Shown: positions 8,125 to 21,547, counted from the stretch's first letter. The stretch: 64,000 nt of DNA from Macrococcus sp. DPC7161 (GCF_004117835.1 NZ_SDSC01000003.1:1-64000), one strand, 5' to 3'. Translations and numbers: made by a program. The notes: generated by a model from the sequence alone, not told the origin.

Positions 8125-10317
8125 TCAATTCCAAATTCTAGAGACTGTATATATATCTCCTAGTTGCTTAATTTTATCAACTACTCTAAATAAATCATTA
8201 ACGTTTTTAACCATGATGCTAATATTAATTTTTGCATTTTTATCAATATCTGCTCTTCCAGAAACTTGTACAAGCGCAACTTTTGTAGCATTTACTGCTT
8301 GTAGCACTTCATTTAAAAGTCCTAATCTATCGTATGCCGTAATTTCTAAATCCACTTGATACACTTTGTTTTGAGAAGTACTTTCAACCCATTCAACATC
8401 TATTAAACGCTCTTGTTCATTTTTGATATTTGGGCAATCTATACGGTGGACTTTCACGCCGTGACCTTTCGTAATATATCCTGTAATTTCATCTCCAGGA
8501 ATCGGATTACAACATTTTGATAATTTGATCAGCATATTGTCCATACCTTCAACATATACACCTGATTCAGTTTGAATATGTTTTTTTACATTAAGTGATT
8601 TACTCACTTCTTGGACTTGATTTAATTTTAATTCTTTTTCTTTGATACGCATTTTTTCTGTAAGTTTATTTAAAACATTTGATGTTGTTAAACCACCAAA
8701 ACCAATTGCCGCATATACATCATCAATATTTTGTAAATGAAATTTTTCAAGCACTGCTTGAATATTTTCGTCAACTAAAATTTCATCTACATTTAAATTC
8801 GCTTCTTTAATTTCAGCTTCAATCATAAATTTACCTTTTTCAATGTTTGATGATCGATCTTGCTTTTTAAAGAAACTTTTAATTTTACTTTTCGCGCTTG
8901 ATGACTTAACAATTTTTAACCAGTCACGACTAGGTCCATAGGAATGTTTGCTTGTTCTGATTTCAATGATGTCACCTGTTGATAACGTATAATCGATTGG
9001 CACAATTTTACCATTTACCTTCGCACCAATCATCTTATTGCCAACCTCACTATGTACAGCATAAGCAAAATCAATTGGACCTGCTCCATAAGGTAATTCT
9101 ACAACATCACTTTCTGGTGTAAATACATAAACTTTGTCAGAGTGTAAATCGTATTTTAAAGATTCCATAAAACTTTCAGCATCTGGAGATGTAGAATTCG
9201 TTTCCTCAATTTCTGACATCCAACTCATTTTGCTTAATGATTTCGCTTCATCTGGGTTTACAATGGTTTTACCTTCTTTGTAAGCCCAATGTGCTGCAAC
9301 CCCATGTTCAGCAATTTCATGCATTTCAAAAGTTCTAATTTGTATTTCTAATGGATCTCCATTTGGTCCTACGACAGTCGTATGTAATGATTGATACATA
9401 TTAGGTTTTGGCATTGCAATGTAATCTTTAAATCTACCTGGCATTGGTTTCCATAATGTATGAACCAAACCAAGCACAGCATAACAATCTTTAATACTAT
9501 GAACGATTACTCGAATCGCTAATAAATCAAAAATCTGATCAAATTGTTTCTTTTGTTTAACCATTTTTCGGTAAATACTATAAATATGTTTGGGTCTTCC
9601 TGAAATCTCACCTTGAATTTGTGTAATTTTCATTTCTTCTTGAATATTATGTATCGCATTTTGAATATATGCTTCACGTTCACTGCGTTTCTTTTTCATT
9701 AAATGCACAATTCTAAAATATTGAATGCTATCAATATATCTTAATGAAATATCTTCTAATTCCCATTTAATTGTATTAATCCCTAGTCGATGTGCTAAAG
9801 GTGCATAAATATCTAATGTCTCTTTTGAAATCCTGACTTGTTTTTCATGAGGCATCGCCTTTAAAGTACGCATATTATGAAGTCTATCTGCTAATTTCAC
9901 TAAAATTACGCGCACATCTTTTGCAATGGCAATAAATAATTTTCGGTGATTTTCAGCTTGTTGCTCTGCTTTTGACTTAAATTTAACTTTTTCTAATTTT
10001 GTTACACCATCAACAATATAAGCTACTTCTTCATTAAACATTGTTTTTAAATCTTCATATGTATATGGCGTATCTTCAACAACATCATGTAAAAAGCCCG
10101 CGACAATGGTTGGTGCATCTAACTTCATTTCTGCTAATATACCAGCGACTTGTATAGGATGCATAATATATGGTAGGCCGTTCTTTCTAAATTGACCATC
10201 ATGTGCTTTCTCGGCAAGGTAATAACTTTTTTCGACAAATGCATAATCTTTATCTGATAAATATTGTTTTGTCATCTGTAGTACATCATCTTTTGAATAT
10301 GGATATTCATTATTCAA
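8125..10317 (-). CDS. relA: Bifunctional (p)ppGpp synthetase/hydrolase Rel
   Basis: This is the long RSH enzyme of the stringent response, 730 residues. The HD hydrolase domain (about 25-150, HDVVEDT) is intact. The synthetase domain (about 235-345), the TGS domain (about 390-450, with [20 protein letters not shown]), the zinc-finger-like CCNPIPGD region and a C-terminal ACT domain follow. The start is a TTG (10317), 7 bases after GGAGG, and no in-frame ATG nearby fits better. This weak start codon may hold Rel level down. Confidence 0.95.
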   Translation of the reverse strand: MNNEYPYSKDDVLQMTKQYLSDKDYAFVEKSYYLAEKAHDGQFRKNGLPYIMHPIQVAGILAEMKLDAPTIVAGFLHDVVEDTPYTYEDLKTMFNEEVAYIVDGVTKLEKVKFKSKAEQQAENHRKLFIAIAKDVRVILVKLADRLHNMRTLKAMPHEKQVRISKETLDIYAPLAHRLGINTIKWELEDISLRYIDSIQYFRIVHLMKKKRSEREAYIQNAIHNIQEEMKITQIQGEISGRPKHIYSIYRKMVKQKKQFDQIFDLLAIRVIVHSIKDCYAVLGLVHTLWKPMPGRFKDYIAMPKPNMYQSLHTTVVGPNGDPLEIQIRTFEMHEIAEHGVAAHWAYKEGKTIVNPDEAKSLSKMSWMSEIEETNSTSPDAESFMESLKYDLHSDKVYVFTPESDVVELPYGAGPIDFAYAVHSEVGNKMIGAKVNGKIVPIDYTLSTGDIIEIRTSKHSYGPSRDWLKIVKSSSAKSKIKSFFKKQDRSSNIEKGKFMIEAEIKEANLNVDEILVDENIQAVLEKFHLQNIDDVYAAIGFGGLTTSNVLNKLTEKMRIKEKELKLNQVQEVSKSLNVKKHIQTESGVYVEGMDNMLIKLSKCCNPIPGDEITGYITKGHGVKVHRIDCPNIKNEQERLIDVEWVESTSQNKVYQVDLEITAYDRLGLLNEVLQAVNATKVALVQVSGRADIDKNAKINISIMVKNVNDLFRVVDKIKQLGDIYTVSRIWN

Positions 10318-10418
10318 AGTATCACCTCCGGACTATTAATGTTTTAATGATACTATAAACTTTAACAAAAATAAAACCTCAAATCATAATAAATTGCTTT
10401 AGATATAAGGTTTAGAAT

Positions 10419-10455
10419 AAAAAAATGAGTACTTCAGCTGAAGTACTCATTTTTT
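10419..10455. terminator. Bidirectional intrinsic terminator between apt and relA
   Basis: A near-perfect palindrome (centre CAGCTG at 10435-10440) is flanked by A-runs and T-runs on both sides, so it can stop transcription in either direction. It overlaps the apt stop codon and separates apt from the relA promoter region. Confidence 0.75.
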
Positions 10456-10975
10456 ATTCCTCATCGTATGAAATTAAAGTAAAGACATCATATCCTTTTA
10501 ATTTTTCCATACCATTTAAATATTTTAAATCAATAATAAATGCGATACCTGCAACAATACCACCAAGTGATTCTACTAATTTAACCGTTGCTTCAATTGT
10601 GCCACCAGTTGCTAATAAATCATCTGTAATTAATACGCGTTGGCCTGGTTTAATTGCGTCTTTATGCATTGTTAATACATTTGAACCATATTCTAAATCA
10701 TATTCATATTTAATGACTTCACGAGGTAATTTACCTTCTTTACGTACAGGTGCAAATCCAATACCCATCGCATAGGCTACTGGACAGCCAATGATAAATC
10801 CACGCGCTTCAGGTCCAACAACTATATCCACTTGTTTTTCTTTTGCATATTGTACAATTCGATCTGTTGCATAACCATAAGCTTCACCATTGTCCATTAA
10901 TGTTGTAATATCTTTAAAGTTTACACCTTGTTTTGGCCAATCTTTTACTTCAGAAATATACTGTTTTAAATCCAT
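10454..10975 (-). CDS. apt: Adenine phosphoribosyltransferase
   Basis: Apt salvages adenine to AMP using PRPP. The 173-residue protein has the PRPP-binding motif [16 protein letters not shown] and the family stretch [22 protein letters not shown]. The N-terminus [21 protein letters not shown] is typical. It lies 9 bases after recJ, as in other staphylococci and bacilli. The Shine-Dalgarno is GGAGG. Confidence 0.96.
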   Translation of the reverse strand: MDLKQYISEVKDWPKQGVNFKDITTLMDNGEAYGYATDRIVQYAKEKQVDIVVGPEARGFIIGCPVAYAMGIGFAPVRKEGKLPREVIKYEYDLEYGSNVLTMHKDAIKPGQRVLITDDLLATGGTIEATVKLVESLGGIVAGIAFIIDLKYLNGMEKLKGYDVFTLISYDEE

Positions 10976-10984
10976 GATATCCTC

Positions 10985-13231
10985 CTATTGTTCAAGCAAT
11001 TGCTTGATTTCATCTAAATTACTATATAATAATTTTTTTTCAATCTGTAGTGCGTTTAGTCGCTTTTGATAAATATTTGCACTCAGAATATCAACTTTAC
11101 CATGAATTTCATTTAATTCAATCGTTTCATTTGATTTTTTAATTAAATTGAGTTCTTCATAAACAGCAATCATAAAATTAAATGTTTCAAAACTCACACC
11201 AATGCGTTCAAGTAATTTCATACCATTTACTTTTAAATTAATGGTTTTATAATGCATAATAAACTTAAATAACATTTTAAATTTATCCATACTTGGCATA
11301 CCTTCAAAATAAATCGAATGCTTTTTGAAAAAGATGACATAAATCACACTTGCATTGATTGATTGTAACGTTTTATAAAATTGCTCTAAATTATTTGGTA
11401 AGTCTCTAAATACAATTTTATCATGTCCTGCAACACTTTCACCATAATAATAATAGTTCTCTGTTAATTTTTTTTGATTGTCGTTGATGATATATGTAAC
11501 AGATTCATTTTTCAAAAATGCAAATGTTTTGTGATGTTTATTTCGAAAGTCAATCCATTGTGTTGAAGCACTATTAATATCAGATAATATCAATTGTGGT
11601 GTAATGTTATTATTCCATTCATTGAGTTGTAACTGGAACGCGATATCCACTGGATGATTTAACGATAATTGATTAAACAATTCACCTTTTGACCACATTA
11701 AAGCATTCAAATTTGAATCTAATGTTAATTTAAGGTGATTATTATTTTGACCAATTTGTTTCATATTATCAATCTTTGCATCTTTCATACCAAAAATAGG
11801 TGATTTAAATCCCATTCCGAATGGTTTTAATGCAGAAAGTGCTTGAATATTTTTAACTGTAATATCTTCATGATTCAATATTGCATCAATTGGAATGATT
11901 TTTTCAAAAGTATCGTCATTCATTTTATGTTCTACAAATTGATTCAATGCTTTTTCAAGATTTTCAACTTGATCAATAGGTAATGTTAAACCTGCTGCCA
12001 TATCATGACCACCAAACTTACTCACATATTCTTGTGCTGAATCTATAGCTTCATACATAGAAATTTGAGGTACACTTCTAGCAGATCCTTTAGCAAAATC
12101 TTGATCATAATCAATATTTAATACCATTACTGGCATATGATATGTTTCAACCAGTTTACTTGCAACGATCCCTAGTACACCTTCATGCCAACCTTCTTTT
12201 GCTAACACTAAAAATCGTGCGCCATTTTTTATTTTCTCATCCGCTTCTTCTTTAGCAGCTTCTGTTATTTCATTAACGATATTTTTACGTTCATCATTAT
12301 ATCCGTTGACTTCTTCAGCCATCATTTTTGCGCTATTTTCATCTTCAACTTGCAATAATTCACAAGCCATTCTTGCATCATCAAGTCTTCCAACTGCATT
12401 TAGACGTGGACCTATAATAAATCCAATAGTTTCTTCATCTATTTCACCTTTAAAATTTGCCTCATCAAGTAAAGCTTGAATACCTATTGGTGGCTTTTCT
12501 TGCATTATTTTTAAACCACGTTTTACAAGTGCTCTATTTTCTCCTTGCATTAATACTAAATCGGCAATTGTCCCAATCGCAACAAATGGAAGCAACGTCT
12601 CAAGTTCACTGTCTGTTAAAGCACATGCTAACTTGTAACTCACACCAACACCTGCTAATTTTTTGAATGGATAATTACCATCTGGATGCTCGGGATGTAA
12701 AATGGCAAAAGCGTTTGGCAGTGTATCACCTATTTCATGATGATCCGTAATAATAACATCCACTCCGTGTTCTTTTGCTACTTCAACTTCATGATGCCCC
12801 TTAATACCGTTATCTACTGTAATAATTAATTTTACACCCTCGTGAATTGCTTCTAAGAAAGCATCTTCATTTGGTCCATATCCTTCAGTAAAGCGGTTAG
12901 GAATATACCACCCTACATTTGCACCTAATTGTTTTAATGCAGTTACTAGCACAGTTACACTAGATACACCATCGGCATCATAATCACCATAAACCAATAT
13001 GGGCTCTTCATTCTTAATAGCAAGATGTATACGTGCTACACTTTTTTCCATATCATACATTAAATATGGATCATGTAAATGTGATGTTTCAAAGAAATTA
13101 CTTAATGCTTCTTCTGAATGAATTCCTCTAGAACCCAATATTTTTTCTACAATCGGTGTTAATTTATATTTTTTTATTAATTTTTGATCAATCGGTGTAT
13201 ACTCTGCAACTTGCCAAATTGATTCTACCAC
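10985..13231 (-). CDS. recJ: Single-stranded-DNA 5'-3' exonuclease RecJ
   Basis: RecJ degrades 5' single-stranded ends in recombination and mismatch repair. The 748-residue protein has the DHH phosphoesterase motifs: YGDYDADGVSSV, the TDHHE motif, and DHHA1-type motifs further on (GGHDMAAGLTL). The long C-terminal region (after about 550) is the Firmicute-specific extension. The start is a GTG at 13231 after GGAGGTG. Confidence 0.95.
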   Translation of the reverse strand: MVESIWQVAEYTPIDQKLIKKYKLTPIVEKILGSRGIHSEEALSNFFETSHLHDPYLMYDMEKSVARIHLAIKNEEPILVYGDYDADGVSSVTVLVTALKQLGANVGWYIPNRFTEGYGPNEDAFLEAIHEGVKLIITVDNGIKGHHEVEVAKEHGVDVIITDHHEIGDTLPNAFAILHPEHPDGNYPFKKLAGVGVSYKLACALTDSELETLLPFVAIGTIADLVLMQGENRALVKRGLKIMQEKPPIGIQALLDEANFKGEIDEETIGFIIGPRLNAVGRLDDARMACELLQVEDENSAKMMAEEVNGYNDERKNIVNEITEAAKEEADEKIKNGARFLVLAKEGWHEGVLGIVASKLVETYHMPVMVLNIDYDQDFAKGSARSVPQISMYEAIDSAQEYVSKFGGHDMAAGLTLPIDQVENLEKALNQFVEHKMNDDTFEKIIPIDAILNHEDITVKNIQALSALKPFGMGFKSPIFGMKDAKIDNMKQIGQNNNHLKLTLDSNLNALMWSKGELFNQLSLNHPVDIAFQLQLNEWNNNITPQLILSDINSASTQWIDFRNKHHKTFAFLKNESVTYIINDNQKKLTENYYYYGESVAGHDKIVFRDLPNNLEQFYKTLQSINASVIYVIFFKKHSIYFEGMPSMDKFKMLFKFIMHYKTINLKVNGMKLLERIGVSFETFNFMIAVYEELNLIKKSNETIELNEIHGKVDILSANIYQKRLNALQIEKKLLYSNLDEIKQLLEQ

Positions 13232-13265
13232 TACAGCACCTCCACTTTACAAATTATACACAATT

Positions 13266-13297
13266 AAAAAAGAAATGGCTAAAAAACCATTTCTTTT
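13266..13297 (-). terminator. Terminator after secDF
   Basis: The inverted repeat AGAAATGG/CCATTTCT has flanking A- and T-runs. It lies between the secDF stop and the recJ start, so recJ-apt is separated from secDF. Confidence 0.7.
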
Positions 13298-13309
13298 TCT
13301 GATACGCTA

Positions 13310-15604
13310 TTAAACATAAATTTTTTCGTCATTTTTTTCTTTTTCTTGATAAACAACTAATTTATGTTCAGGCGATTTTTTTAGTTGTTGTTTCTTTAAG
13401 ATGCCCCATAAAGGTACTGCAATAAAGATTGAACTGAATACACCTGATAATAAACCAACTAATAAAGCTAAAGCGAAGTTAAAGATGCTCGAAGCACCAA
13501 ATAATAATAAAGCGATAACGACAATAACAACTGTTAATACAGTATTGATAGAACGCGTCATTGTTTGTCTTATAGAACTATTGACAATGTTATCGATTTG
13601 TTCAGATGTAGTGATAACTTTAATCTTACGTAAATTCTCACGTACACGGTCAAATGTTACAATCGTATCATTAATTGAATAACCAATTATAGTTAATACT
13701 GCAGCAATAAATGTGCCATCTACTTCTAAACGTGCAATACTGAAAAATGCAATGATTAAAAATGCATCATGTAATAATGCAAGTACAGATGTTAACCCCA
13801 TTCGCCATTCAAAACGGAAAGTTACATAAATGATAATACCAATTGATGAGATGATTACAGATAAAATTGCATTTTTAGCAAGTTCTTTACCAATAACATC
13901 TGAGACCGTATTTACATTTGGTTCAAATCCATATTTACTTTTAATATTATTTTTTAATGTTTCAATTTGTTTTTTACTTAATGCGTCTTTGTATAAAACA
14001 ACTGCATTCTTACCTTTATCACCACTTAAGCTGATATTTTCTGAGCCTAAGTTAATCTTTTCTAAATCCTTTTTAAGGACATCAGACTTAATCACTTGTT
14101 CACTTTTAATATCAACGCGTGATCCACTACTAAAATCAACACCAAGATTTAAACCTAGCATTGTTAATACAATGCCACCTGCAATGATTGATGCGATTGA
14201 TACACCTAATAATGGTTTCGCTAATTTAACAAAATTAAGCTTATCCCAACTTGAAGTTAAATCATGTACATCTAATCCTTCAGAAAGTTTATGACGACGT
14301 TTTTCACTTACTCCAAACATATTAAATTTCTTATCAAAATAACCAGATTGTACAACTAAACTTAATAAGAAACGTGTAATAAATACGTTAGTAAAGAAAA
14401 TCATGATGATACCCAGTAATAACATTGTAGCGAAACCTTTAACACTACTTTGTCCTAAGAAGAATAATACTAAGGCTGCTAATACTGTAGTTAACTGAGC
14501 ATCTAAAATGGTTAAGAAACTTGATTCATTACCCTTTTTAAATGCTTGTTTTAAACTTCTTCCAATCTTCAATTCGTCTTTAATACGCTCATACATGATG
14601 ATATTCGCATCAACGGCCATACCTACACCTAATACTAAGGCTGCTATACCTGGTAATGTTAATACACCATGAATCATATTAAATGCAAGCATCGTTAACC
14701 AAATATAAATCGATAAAGTAATTACTGCTATTACACCTGGAATTCGATAATAAATTAACATGAATAAGAAAATAAGACCGACACCAATACTTGAAGCAAA
14801 AATTGTATCATGTAAAGCATCTTGTCCAAATTGTGCACCAATAGATGTAGAATAAATTTCTTTTAATTTAACAGGTAATGATCCTGAATTTAATAAATCC
14901 GCAATCATTTTTGCACGTTTTAAGCCATCTTCACCATTAAAGCCACCTGAAATCTCAACGTTTTCTGAATTGATTTCACCAGCAACTCCTGCAGCTGACA
15001 CATATTTAGGTTGTTTCCCAGCTTCAGCTTTCTTTAACTCTTTTTTATATGAATCTTTACCTTCTTCAAAGTCCATCCAAATTACCATGACATTTGGATT
15101 TTGTTTAGATATTTTCTTTGTAATATTAGCAAACTTCTTTGCTGATTTCAGTTTTAAAGAAACGACTGGTGCATTAGAATTTTGGTCAAATCCTTGTTTA
15201 GCACCACCTTGTACTAAATCTTTACCTGATAATAATAATTTATCGTTCGCATCACGAATTGTTAAATTCGCAGATGTTGATAAAGTATTACGTGCTTCAT
15301 TTTGGTCTTTTACACCCGGTAATTGTACGCGGATACGATGACCATCTTCAATTTGTATTTTAGGTTCTGATACACCTAATACATTGACACGGTTATCTAA
15401 CGTTTTACTCGTTGATTTAACAACATCGTTATCAATTTTGTCACCTTTTGAAAGTGGCTCAACTTGATAAAGTACTTCAAATCCACCTTGTAAATCTAAG
15501 CCAAGATTGACTTTATCCATGATTCCTTTTGCTGTTGTAAATATACCACCAAATACTAAGACAGTAATAAGCAACAACACGACTAAACGACTACTCTTTT
15601 TCAC
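13310..15604 (-). CDS. secDF: Protein translocase subunit SecDF (fused)
   Basis: This is the fused SecD-SecF of Firmicutes, 764 residues, a proton-driven membrane factor that pulls secreted proteins through SecYEG. The SecD half has an N-terminal membrane segment, the DLQGGFEVLYQV motif and a large extracytoplasmic domain (about 50-240), then membrane segments containing GVGMAVDANIIMYERIKDE. The SecF half begins near residue 450 with GVDFSSGSRVDI and has IGYSINDTIVTFDRVREN. The start is a GTG after GAGGTG. yajC follows upstream on the same strand. Confidence 0.96.
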   Translation of the reverse strand: MKKSSRLVVLLLITVLVFGGIFTTAKGIMDKVNLGLDLQGGFEVLYQVEPLSKGDKIDNDVVKSTSKTLDNRVNVLGVSEPKIQIEDGHRIRVQLPGVKDQNEARNTLSTSANLTIRDANDKLLLSGKDLVQGGAKQGFDQNSNAPVVSLKLKSAKKFANITKKISKQNPNVMVIWMDFEEGKDSYKKELKKAEAGKQPKYVSAAGVAGEINSENVEISGGFNGEDGLKRAKMIADLLNSGSLPVKLKEIYSTSIGAQFGQDALHDTIFASSIGVGLIFLFMLIYYRIPGVIAVITLSIYIWLTMLAFNMIHGVLTLPGIAALVLGVGMAVDANIIMYERIKDELKIGRSLKQAFKKGNESSFLTILDAQLTTVLAALVLFFLGQSSVKGFATMLLLGIIMIFFTNVFITRFLLSLVVQSGYFDKKFNMFGVSEKRRHKLSEGLDVHDLTSSWDKLNFVKLAKPLLGVSIASIIAGGIVLTMLGLNLGVDFSSGSRVDIKSEQVIKSDVLKKDLEKINLGSENISLSGDKGKNAVVLYKDALSKKQIETLKNNIKSKYGFEPNVNTVSDVIGKELAKNAILSVIISSIGIIIYVTFRFEWRMGLTSVLALLHDAFLIIAFFSIARLEVDGTFIAAVLTIIGYSINDTIVTFDRVRENLRKIKVITTSEQIDNIVNSSIRQTMTRSINTVLTVVIVVIALLLFGASSIFNFALALLVGLLSGVFSSIFIAVPLWGILKKQQLKKSPEHKLVVYQEKEKNDEKIYV

Positions 15605-15713
15605 AATTTCACCTCATAATACTTCAATTGATACACTAAATAAGATAATCATATCATAAATGAATTCGTTATCCCATTGCACACCAATGAAAAATGTAAA
15701 AATATTGTAAATA

Positions 15714-15980
15714 TTATTTTCTTGCGCGGATTGCTTGTTTATCAAATGTTAATTCAGTTGCCTTAGTACCTACTAAAATTGTAATCGTCGTTGGCTCAAC
15801 TGATTTCACAGTTCCATGTAAACCACCTATTGTTACGACTTTATCACCTTTTTTTAATGATGAAAGTAGTGCTTGTTGTTGTTTGTTTTTCTTTTGTTGT
15901 GGTCTAATGATTGCAAAGTACATAAATAAAACTAAAATTAAAAATGGTGCAACGTTAATTAATAATGCATTAAAATCCAT
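15714..15980 (-). CDS. yajC: Preprotein translocase subunit YajC
   Basis: This 88-residue single-span membrane protein is an accessory of SecDF. It has one N-terminal hydrophobic helix (residues about 8-24), then RPQQKKNKQQQ and the conserved basic/glycine stretch GDKVVTIGGLHG. It sits between secDF and tgt, the standard bacterial order. GGAGG precedes the ATG. Confidence 0.95.
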   Translation of the reverse strand: MDFNALLINVAPFLILVLFMYFAIIRPQQKKNKQQQALLSSLKKGDKVVTIGGLHGTVKSVEPTTITILVGTKATELTFDKQAIRARK

Positions 15981-15989
15981 AATAGCCTC

Positions 15990-17138
<1,149 letters not shown>

Positions 17139-17144
17139 TTAAAT

Positions 17145-18167
17145 TTAATAAATTAACATCGCATCTCCGAAACTAAAGAAACGATATTCTTCTTTAATTG
17201 CTTCGTTGTATGCTTTCATAATATTTTCTTTTCCTGCTAATGTTGAAACGAGCATTACTAAAGTTGATTTAGGTAAATGGAAGTTCGTAATCATTCCATC
17301 AATTCCTCTAAATGTGTAACCTGGATATATAAAAATATCCGTCCAACCAGATGCAGCTTTAAATTTTCCATCATTATCTGCAATGGTTTCGAGCGTACGC
17401 GTAGATGTTGTACCTACCGTTATAATACGGTGTCCGTTAGTTCTTGTTTGATTTAATAAAGAAGCCGTTTCTGAGCTCATTTCATAATATTCACTATGCA
17501 TTTCATGTGCTTCAATAGTTTCAACACTTACCGGTCTAAATGTCCCTAGTCCTACATGAAGCGTAATATAAGCAATATTTACACCCTTTGACTTAATTTC
17601 ATCTAAAAGTTCAGTAGTGAAATGTAAACCTGCTGTTGGTGCTGCTGCTGATCCAACTTCTCTTGCATACACTGTTTGGTATCTATCTTGATCTTCTAAT
17701 GTTTCTTTAATATATGGTGGTAAAGGCATTAAACCAAGTTCGTCTAAACGTTCTTGCAATATGCCTTCAAATTCAAGCTTCATGATTCTGCCACCTTGTT
17801 CAAGCAGATTAACACATTCAGCAATAATTTTTCCATCACCAAAACTTACTTTAGTGCCAATTTGAACACGTTTAGCAGGCTTTATAAGCACTTCCCAACC
17901 ATCTTCATGCTCTGTGAGCATTAACATTTCTACTTTTGCACCTGTATCCACTTTAACACCAAATAATCTTGCAGGCATAACCTTCGTATCATTTAATACA
18001 AGCGTATCGCCAGGATTTAAATATGAAACAACATCTTTGAAGGTTTGATGTTGGATGTCCCCTGTTTCTTTATTTAATGCAAGTAGACGACTTGAAGTAC
18101 GATCTAATAAAGGTGTTTGTGCAATTAATCTTTCTGGTAACTCAAAATCAAACTCATTTACTTCCAC
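17145..18167 (-). CDS. queA: S-adenosylmethionine:tRNA ribosyltransferase-isomerase
   Basis: QueA transfers the ribosyl group of SAM to preQ1-tRNA, giving epoxyqueuosine. The 340-residue protein has the family N-terminus [15 protein letters not shown], the [12 protein letters not shown] motif and GTTSTRTLE. The start codon is GTG at 18167 behind AGAGG. It is 2 bases from the ruvB stop, so ruvAB-queA-tgt-yajC-secDF is probably one transcript. Confidence 0.96.
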   Translation of the reverse strand: MEVNEFDFELPERLIAQTPLLDRTSSRLLALNKETGDIQHQTFKDVVSYLNPGDTLVLNDTKVMPARLFGVKVDTGAKVEMLMLTEHEDGWEVLIKPAKRVQIGTKVSFGDGKIIAECVNLLEQGGRIMKLEFEGILQERLDELGLMPLPPYIKETLEDQDRYQTVYAREVGSAAAPTAGLHFTTELLDEIKSKGVNIAYITLHVGLGTFRPVSVETIEAHEMHSEYYEMSSETASLLNQTRTNGHRIITVGTTSTRTLETIADNDGKFKAASGWTDIFIYPGYTFRGIDGMITNFHLPKSTLVMLVSTLAGKENIMKAYNEAIKEEYRFFSFGDAMLIY

Positions 18168-18169
18168 TT

Positions 18170-19180
18170 TTATTGCCTCTTTTCATTTGGATAAGGTAGA
18201 TTGAAATGGTCATACACTAATGCTGTCGCTTTTCTACCTCGTGTTGTTCTTTCTAAAAAGCCTTTTTGTATTAAATAAGGCTCATATACATCTTCTAATG
18301 TAACACGTTCTTCACCAATGGATACTGCAATTGTATCTAGCCCAACTGGACCCCCATTATATCTTTCAACAATGGCACGTAATATTTTGTGATCGATATG
18401 ATCCAATCCATATTGATCAACTTGTAGTAAATCTAATGATGATTTTGAAGTCTCGTAATCAATTATCCCATTATTTTTAACTTGTGCAAAATCTCGCACG
18501 CGTCTTAATAAACGGTTAGCAATCCTTGGAGTACCTCTGCTACGCATTGCAAGTTCATTAATTGAATTTTGATCGATTTGTACTTCGAAAACATCTGCTG
18601 TTCTTTTGATGACTTCTTGTAATTCTTTTTGATTATAGTAATCAAGCCTCAAGTGTACGCCAAATCGATCACGTAAAGGCGCAGAAAGACTACCCGCTCG
18701 GGTTGTCGCTCCAACTAAAGTAAATGGTGGTAAATCGATTCGAATACTTCTTGCTTCTTCGCCTTTCCCAACAACAATATCTAAAACAAAATCCTCCATC
18801 GCTGGGTAAAGCACTTCTTCAACTACACGTGATAATCGATGAATTTCATCGATAAACAAAACATCACCTGGACTCAAACTTGATAAAATAGCGGCGAGAT
18901 CTCCTGGTCTTTCAATGGTAGGTCCAGATGTCGTTTTAATATTCACTTCAAGTTCATTTGCAATGATATTTGCTAGTGTTGTTTTACCAAGACCTGGTGG
19001 TCCATATAGTAACACATGATCAAGTGATTCTTCTCGTAATTTAGCTGCTTGAATAAAGACATCTAAATTATGTTTGATTTTATCCTGACCTATATATTGA
19101 TTTAAACGTTCTGGTCTTAAACTTAATTCATCAGTGAATTCATCACCATTTATATTTTCGTTTAATAATCTATCATCCAA
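18170..19180 (-). CDS. ruvB: Holliday junction helicase motor RuvB
   Basis: This AAA+ ATPase drives branch migration with RuvA. It has 336 residues, with [12 protein letters not shown], Walker [10 protein letters not shown], Walker [10 protein letters not shown] and sensor region GATTRAGSL, ending in a winged-helix domain ([27 protein letters not shown]). The start is a TTG at 19180, with AAAGGA about 10 bases away, so initiation is probably weak. The N-terminus matches the S. aureus protein as I remember it. Confidence 0.95.
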   Translation of the reverse strand: MDDRLLNENINGDEFTDELSLRPERLNQYIGQDKIKHNLDVFIQAAKLREESLDHVLLYGPPGLGKTTLANIIANELEVNIKTTSGPTIERPGDLAAILSSLSPGDVLFIDEIHRLSRVVEEVLYPAMEDFVLDIVVGKGEEARSIRIDLPPFTLVGATTRAGSLSAPLRDRFGVHLRLDYYNQKELQEVIKRTADVFEVQIDQNSINELAMRSRGTPRIANRLLRRVRDFAQVKNNGIIDYETSKSSLDLLQVDQYGLDHIDHKILRAIVERYNGGPVGLDTIAVSIGEERVTLEDVYEPYLIQKGFLERTTRGRKATALVYDHFNLPYPNEKRQ

Positions 19181-19200
19181 TCCGTTTCATTCCTTTTTTA

Positions 19201-19791
19201 TTAGCCTACGAGAATTTGGAATCCACGTTTCACATTTTCATCTACTGATTTCAATTTTTCCTTGATCAGTACTTTTTCGACTTTTTGTAATTCTCGTTTT
19301 GAATATCCTAATGCCTCTAAAGCAAGTAATGCCTCTTGAATCACTTCTTCATCATGCATATCAAAATGATCAAGAGCATGTGTTTCATCTTCAATCACTA
19401 ACTTACCTTTTAAATCTAAAATTATTTGTCTTGCTGTTTTTTTACCGATGCCAGGAAACTTAATTAAGTAACTCTCATTTTCTGCTTCAATAGCTCTAAT
19501 AATTTCATTAGGAGAACTCGTCGCCAAAATAGCTAATGCAGATTTGGGACCAATGCCAGTTACTTTAATTAAGTTTAAAAACATTTGTTTTTCTTCGTAT
19601 GTACTAAAACCGTACAAGCTGTGACTGTCTTCACGTACAATTAATTGTGTTTCAATTTTTACGTCTTTATTCATTTGTGATTGAAATCGATAAGGATTTG
19701 GCGTTAAACATTCATAACCAATCCCAGCAACTTCAATCACAATATGTGTTGGAAAAATAAATTTTAGCTCTCCTTGTAAATAAGCGTACAT
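19201..19791 (-). CDS. ruvA: Holliday junction DNA-binding protein RuvA
   Basis: RuvA is the junction-binding tetramer that loads RuvB. The 196-residue protein has the N-terminal OB fold ([20 protein letters not shown]), two helix-hairpin-helix motifs ([14 protein letters not shown] and [20 protein letters not shown]), and the C-terminal RuvB-binding domain with ALGYSKREL. It lies 20 bases before ruvB. Confidence 0.96.
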   Translation of the reverse strand: MYAYLQGELKFIFPTHIVIEVAGIGYECLTPNPYRFQSQMNKDVKIETQLIVREDSHSLYGFSTYEEKQMFLNLIKVTGIGPKSALAILATSSPNEIIRAIEAENESYLIKFPGIGKKTARQIILDLKGKLVIEDETHALDHFDMHDEEVIQEALLALEALGYSKRELQKVEKVLIKEKLKSVDENVKRGFQILVG

Positions 19792-19799
19792 ATATCCTC

Positions 19800-20255
19800 C
19801 TAAATGCTCATACCTAATAAGTTCACTTGATTCACATGTTTAACTTGTTTTATGCGTTCTAATAATTCATTAATTGTGATTTGTACATGCGTAATATTTA
19901 AACTAATGGTAATCGTTGCTTTATCCTTAATTGGAATACTTTGGTGAATCGTTAATACAGATCCATTTAAACTTGCGATGGTTTCTAAAATTTTTGATAA
20001 AAGACCTACTTCATCATCCACTTGAATCATCACATTGATATTCTTATCCGTTTTACGTTCATCAACAGGAAAAATGGTATCTTTGTATTTATAATATGCA
20101 CTTCTAGACAAATCAAATTGTTTCACTGCATCAAAAATAGAAAGACTCGGGTTCTTTTCCAATGCTTCTTTAATACGTAATGTTTTTTGTACAGATTCAG
20201 GTAAAACATCTTCTCGGATTAAATAAAACTTTTTATGTGTATCCAAAGCCATCAT
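19800..20255 (-). CDS. ACT domain protein, PheB/UPF0735 family
   Basis: This 151-residue protein has an N-terminal helix-turn-helix-like part ([21 protein letters not shown]) and a C-terminal ACT domain (about residues 75-150). It matches the Bacillus PheB family, in which an amino acid may be sensed, but the function is unproven. The start is uncertain: GTG-like and ATG codons at 20255/20252 and a TTG at 20246 are all close to AGGA. It lies directly after obgE, as in Bacillus obg-pheB. Confidence 0.85.
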   Translation of the reverse strand: MMALDTHKKFYLIREDVLPESVQKTLRIKEALEKNPSLSIFDAVKQFDLSRSAYYKYKDTIFPVDERKTDKNINVMIQVDDEVGLLSKILETIASLNGSVLTIHQSIPIKDKATITISLNITHVQITINELLERIKQVKHVNQVNLLGMSI

Positions 20256-20257
20256 TC

Positions 20258-21547
20258 CTATTCAATAAATTCGAATTCGCCACGCATAATGCGTACAGTA
20301 TCACCATTTTTAGCACCACGTTCACGAAGTGCATCATCAATACCCATTGTTCTCATTTGTCTTGCAAAACGTTTCACTGATGCGTCGCGTGTAAAGTCTG
20401 TCATTTTAAATAGACGTTCTATTGCATTACCTGAAACAACATACGCACCGTCATCATCACGTGTAATTTCAAAATGATCGACAGATTTTTCATGTTTGTA
20501 CATTACTCGGTGTACACCATCTGATTCATCTTCTTCATCGAAATTAATATCTTTTGTTGCTTCTAATAAATCAGCTATTTTGTATAATAATGTGTCAATA
20601 TTTTGGTAAGTTGCTGCACTCAGTTCAATAATCTCTGCATCACTACCAAGTTCTTCTTTAAATATTTCTAAATTTTCTTCACTGTCAGGCATGTCCATTT
20701 TATTTGCAACAATAATTTGAGGACGTTTCGCAAGTTTCTCGTTATAATTCTTCAACTCTTTATTAATCGTTACATAATCCTCGTATGGATCACGTCCATC
20801 CGTTCTTGACATATCAATCATATGTACGATTACTCGACATCTTTCAACGTGTCTTAAAAATTGATGACCTAAACCTACGCCTTCTGAAGCACCTTCAATT
20901 AAACCTGGTAAATCAGCCATTACAAAACTACGATTATCTTTTGTTTGTACAACACCTAAGTTTGGTTTGATTGTTGTAAAGTGATATGCCCCAATTTTCG
21001 GCTTTGCTTTTGAAACAATCGATAATAAAGTCGATTTACCTACACTAGGGTATCCTACTAATCCGACATCTGCCATCAGTTTTAATTCTAATACTACTTC
21101 AAGTTCCTCACCAGGTTCACCATTTTCACAAAAATCTGGCGCTGGGTTAGATGCTGAAGCGAAACGTGAATTACCACGGCCACCTCGACCCCCTTTTGCG
21201 ACAGTCGCACTTTGTTCATGCATTACTAAATCAGCAATTATTTCACCAGTTTCAGCATTTTTAATAATTGTGCCCGGTGGTACTTTTAAAATTAAATCTT
21301 TTGCACCACGACCATGCATATTACTCGATTGACCATTTTCACCTTTTTCCGCTTTAAACATTCTTTGGAATCTAAAGTCTAATAAAGTTCTTAACCCTTC
21401 ATCTACTTGGAAGATAATTGATGCACCTTTACCACCATCTCCACCAGCTGGTCCACCTAAAGGTACGTATTTTTCTCTACGATATGCAACGATGCCGTTA
21501 CCACCATCGCCTGCTTTTAAACTTATTTTTACCTGATCTATAAACAT
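20258..21547 (-). CDS. obgE: GTPase ObgE/CgtA
   Basis: Obg is an essential ribosome-assembly GTPase linked to stress and (p)ppGpp. It has 429 residues. The glycine-rich Obg fold comes first ([30 protein letters not shown]). The G domain follows, with G1 [11 protein letters not shown]3 [10 protein letters not shown]4 NKMDMP and SAA. A C-terminal OCT domain lies after about residue 350. It overlaps the upstream Spo0B-like gene by one base. Confidence 0.96.
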   Translation of the reverse strand: MFIDQVKISLKAGDGGNGIVAYRREKYVPLGGPAGGDGGKGASIIFQVDEGLRTLLDFRFQRMFKAEKGENGQSSNMHGRGAKDLILKVPPGTIIKNAETGEIIADLVMHEQSATVAKGGRGGRGNSRFASASNPAPDFCENGEPGEELEVVLELKLMADVGLVGYPSVGKSTLLSIVSKAKPKIGAYHFTTIKPNLGVVQTKDNRSFVMADLPGLIEGASEGVGLGHQFLRHVERCRVIVHMIDMSRTDGRDPYEDYVTINKELKNYNEKLAKRPQIIVANKMDMPDSEENLEIFKEELGSDAEIIELSAATYQNIDTLLYKIADLLEATKDINFDEEDESDGVHRVMYKHEKSVDHFEITRDDDGAYVVSGNAIERLFKMTDFTRDASVKRFARQMRTMGIDDALRERGAKNGDTVRIMRGEFEFIE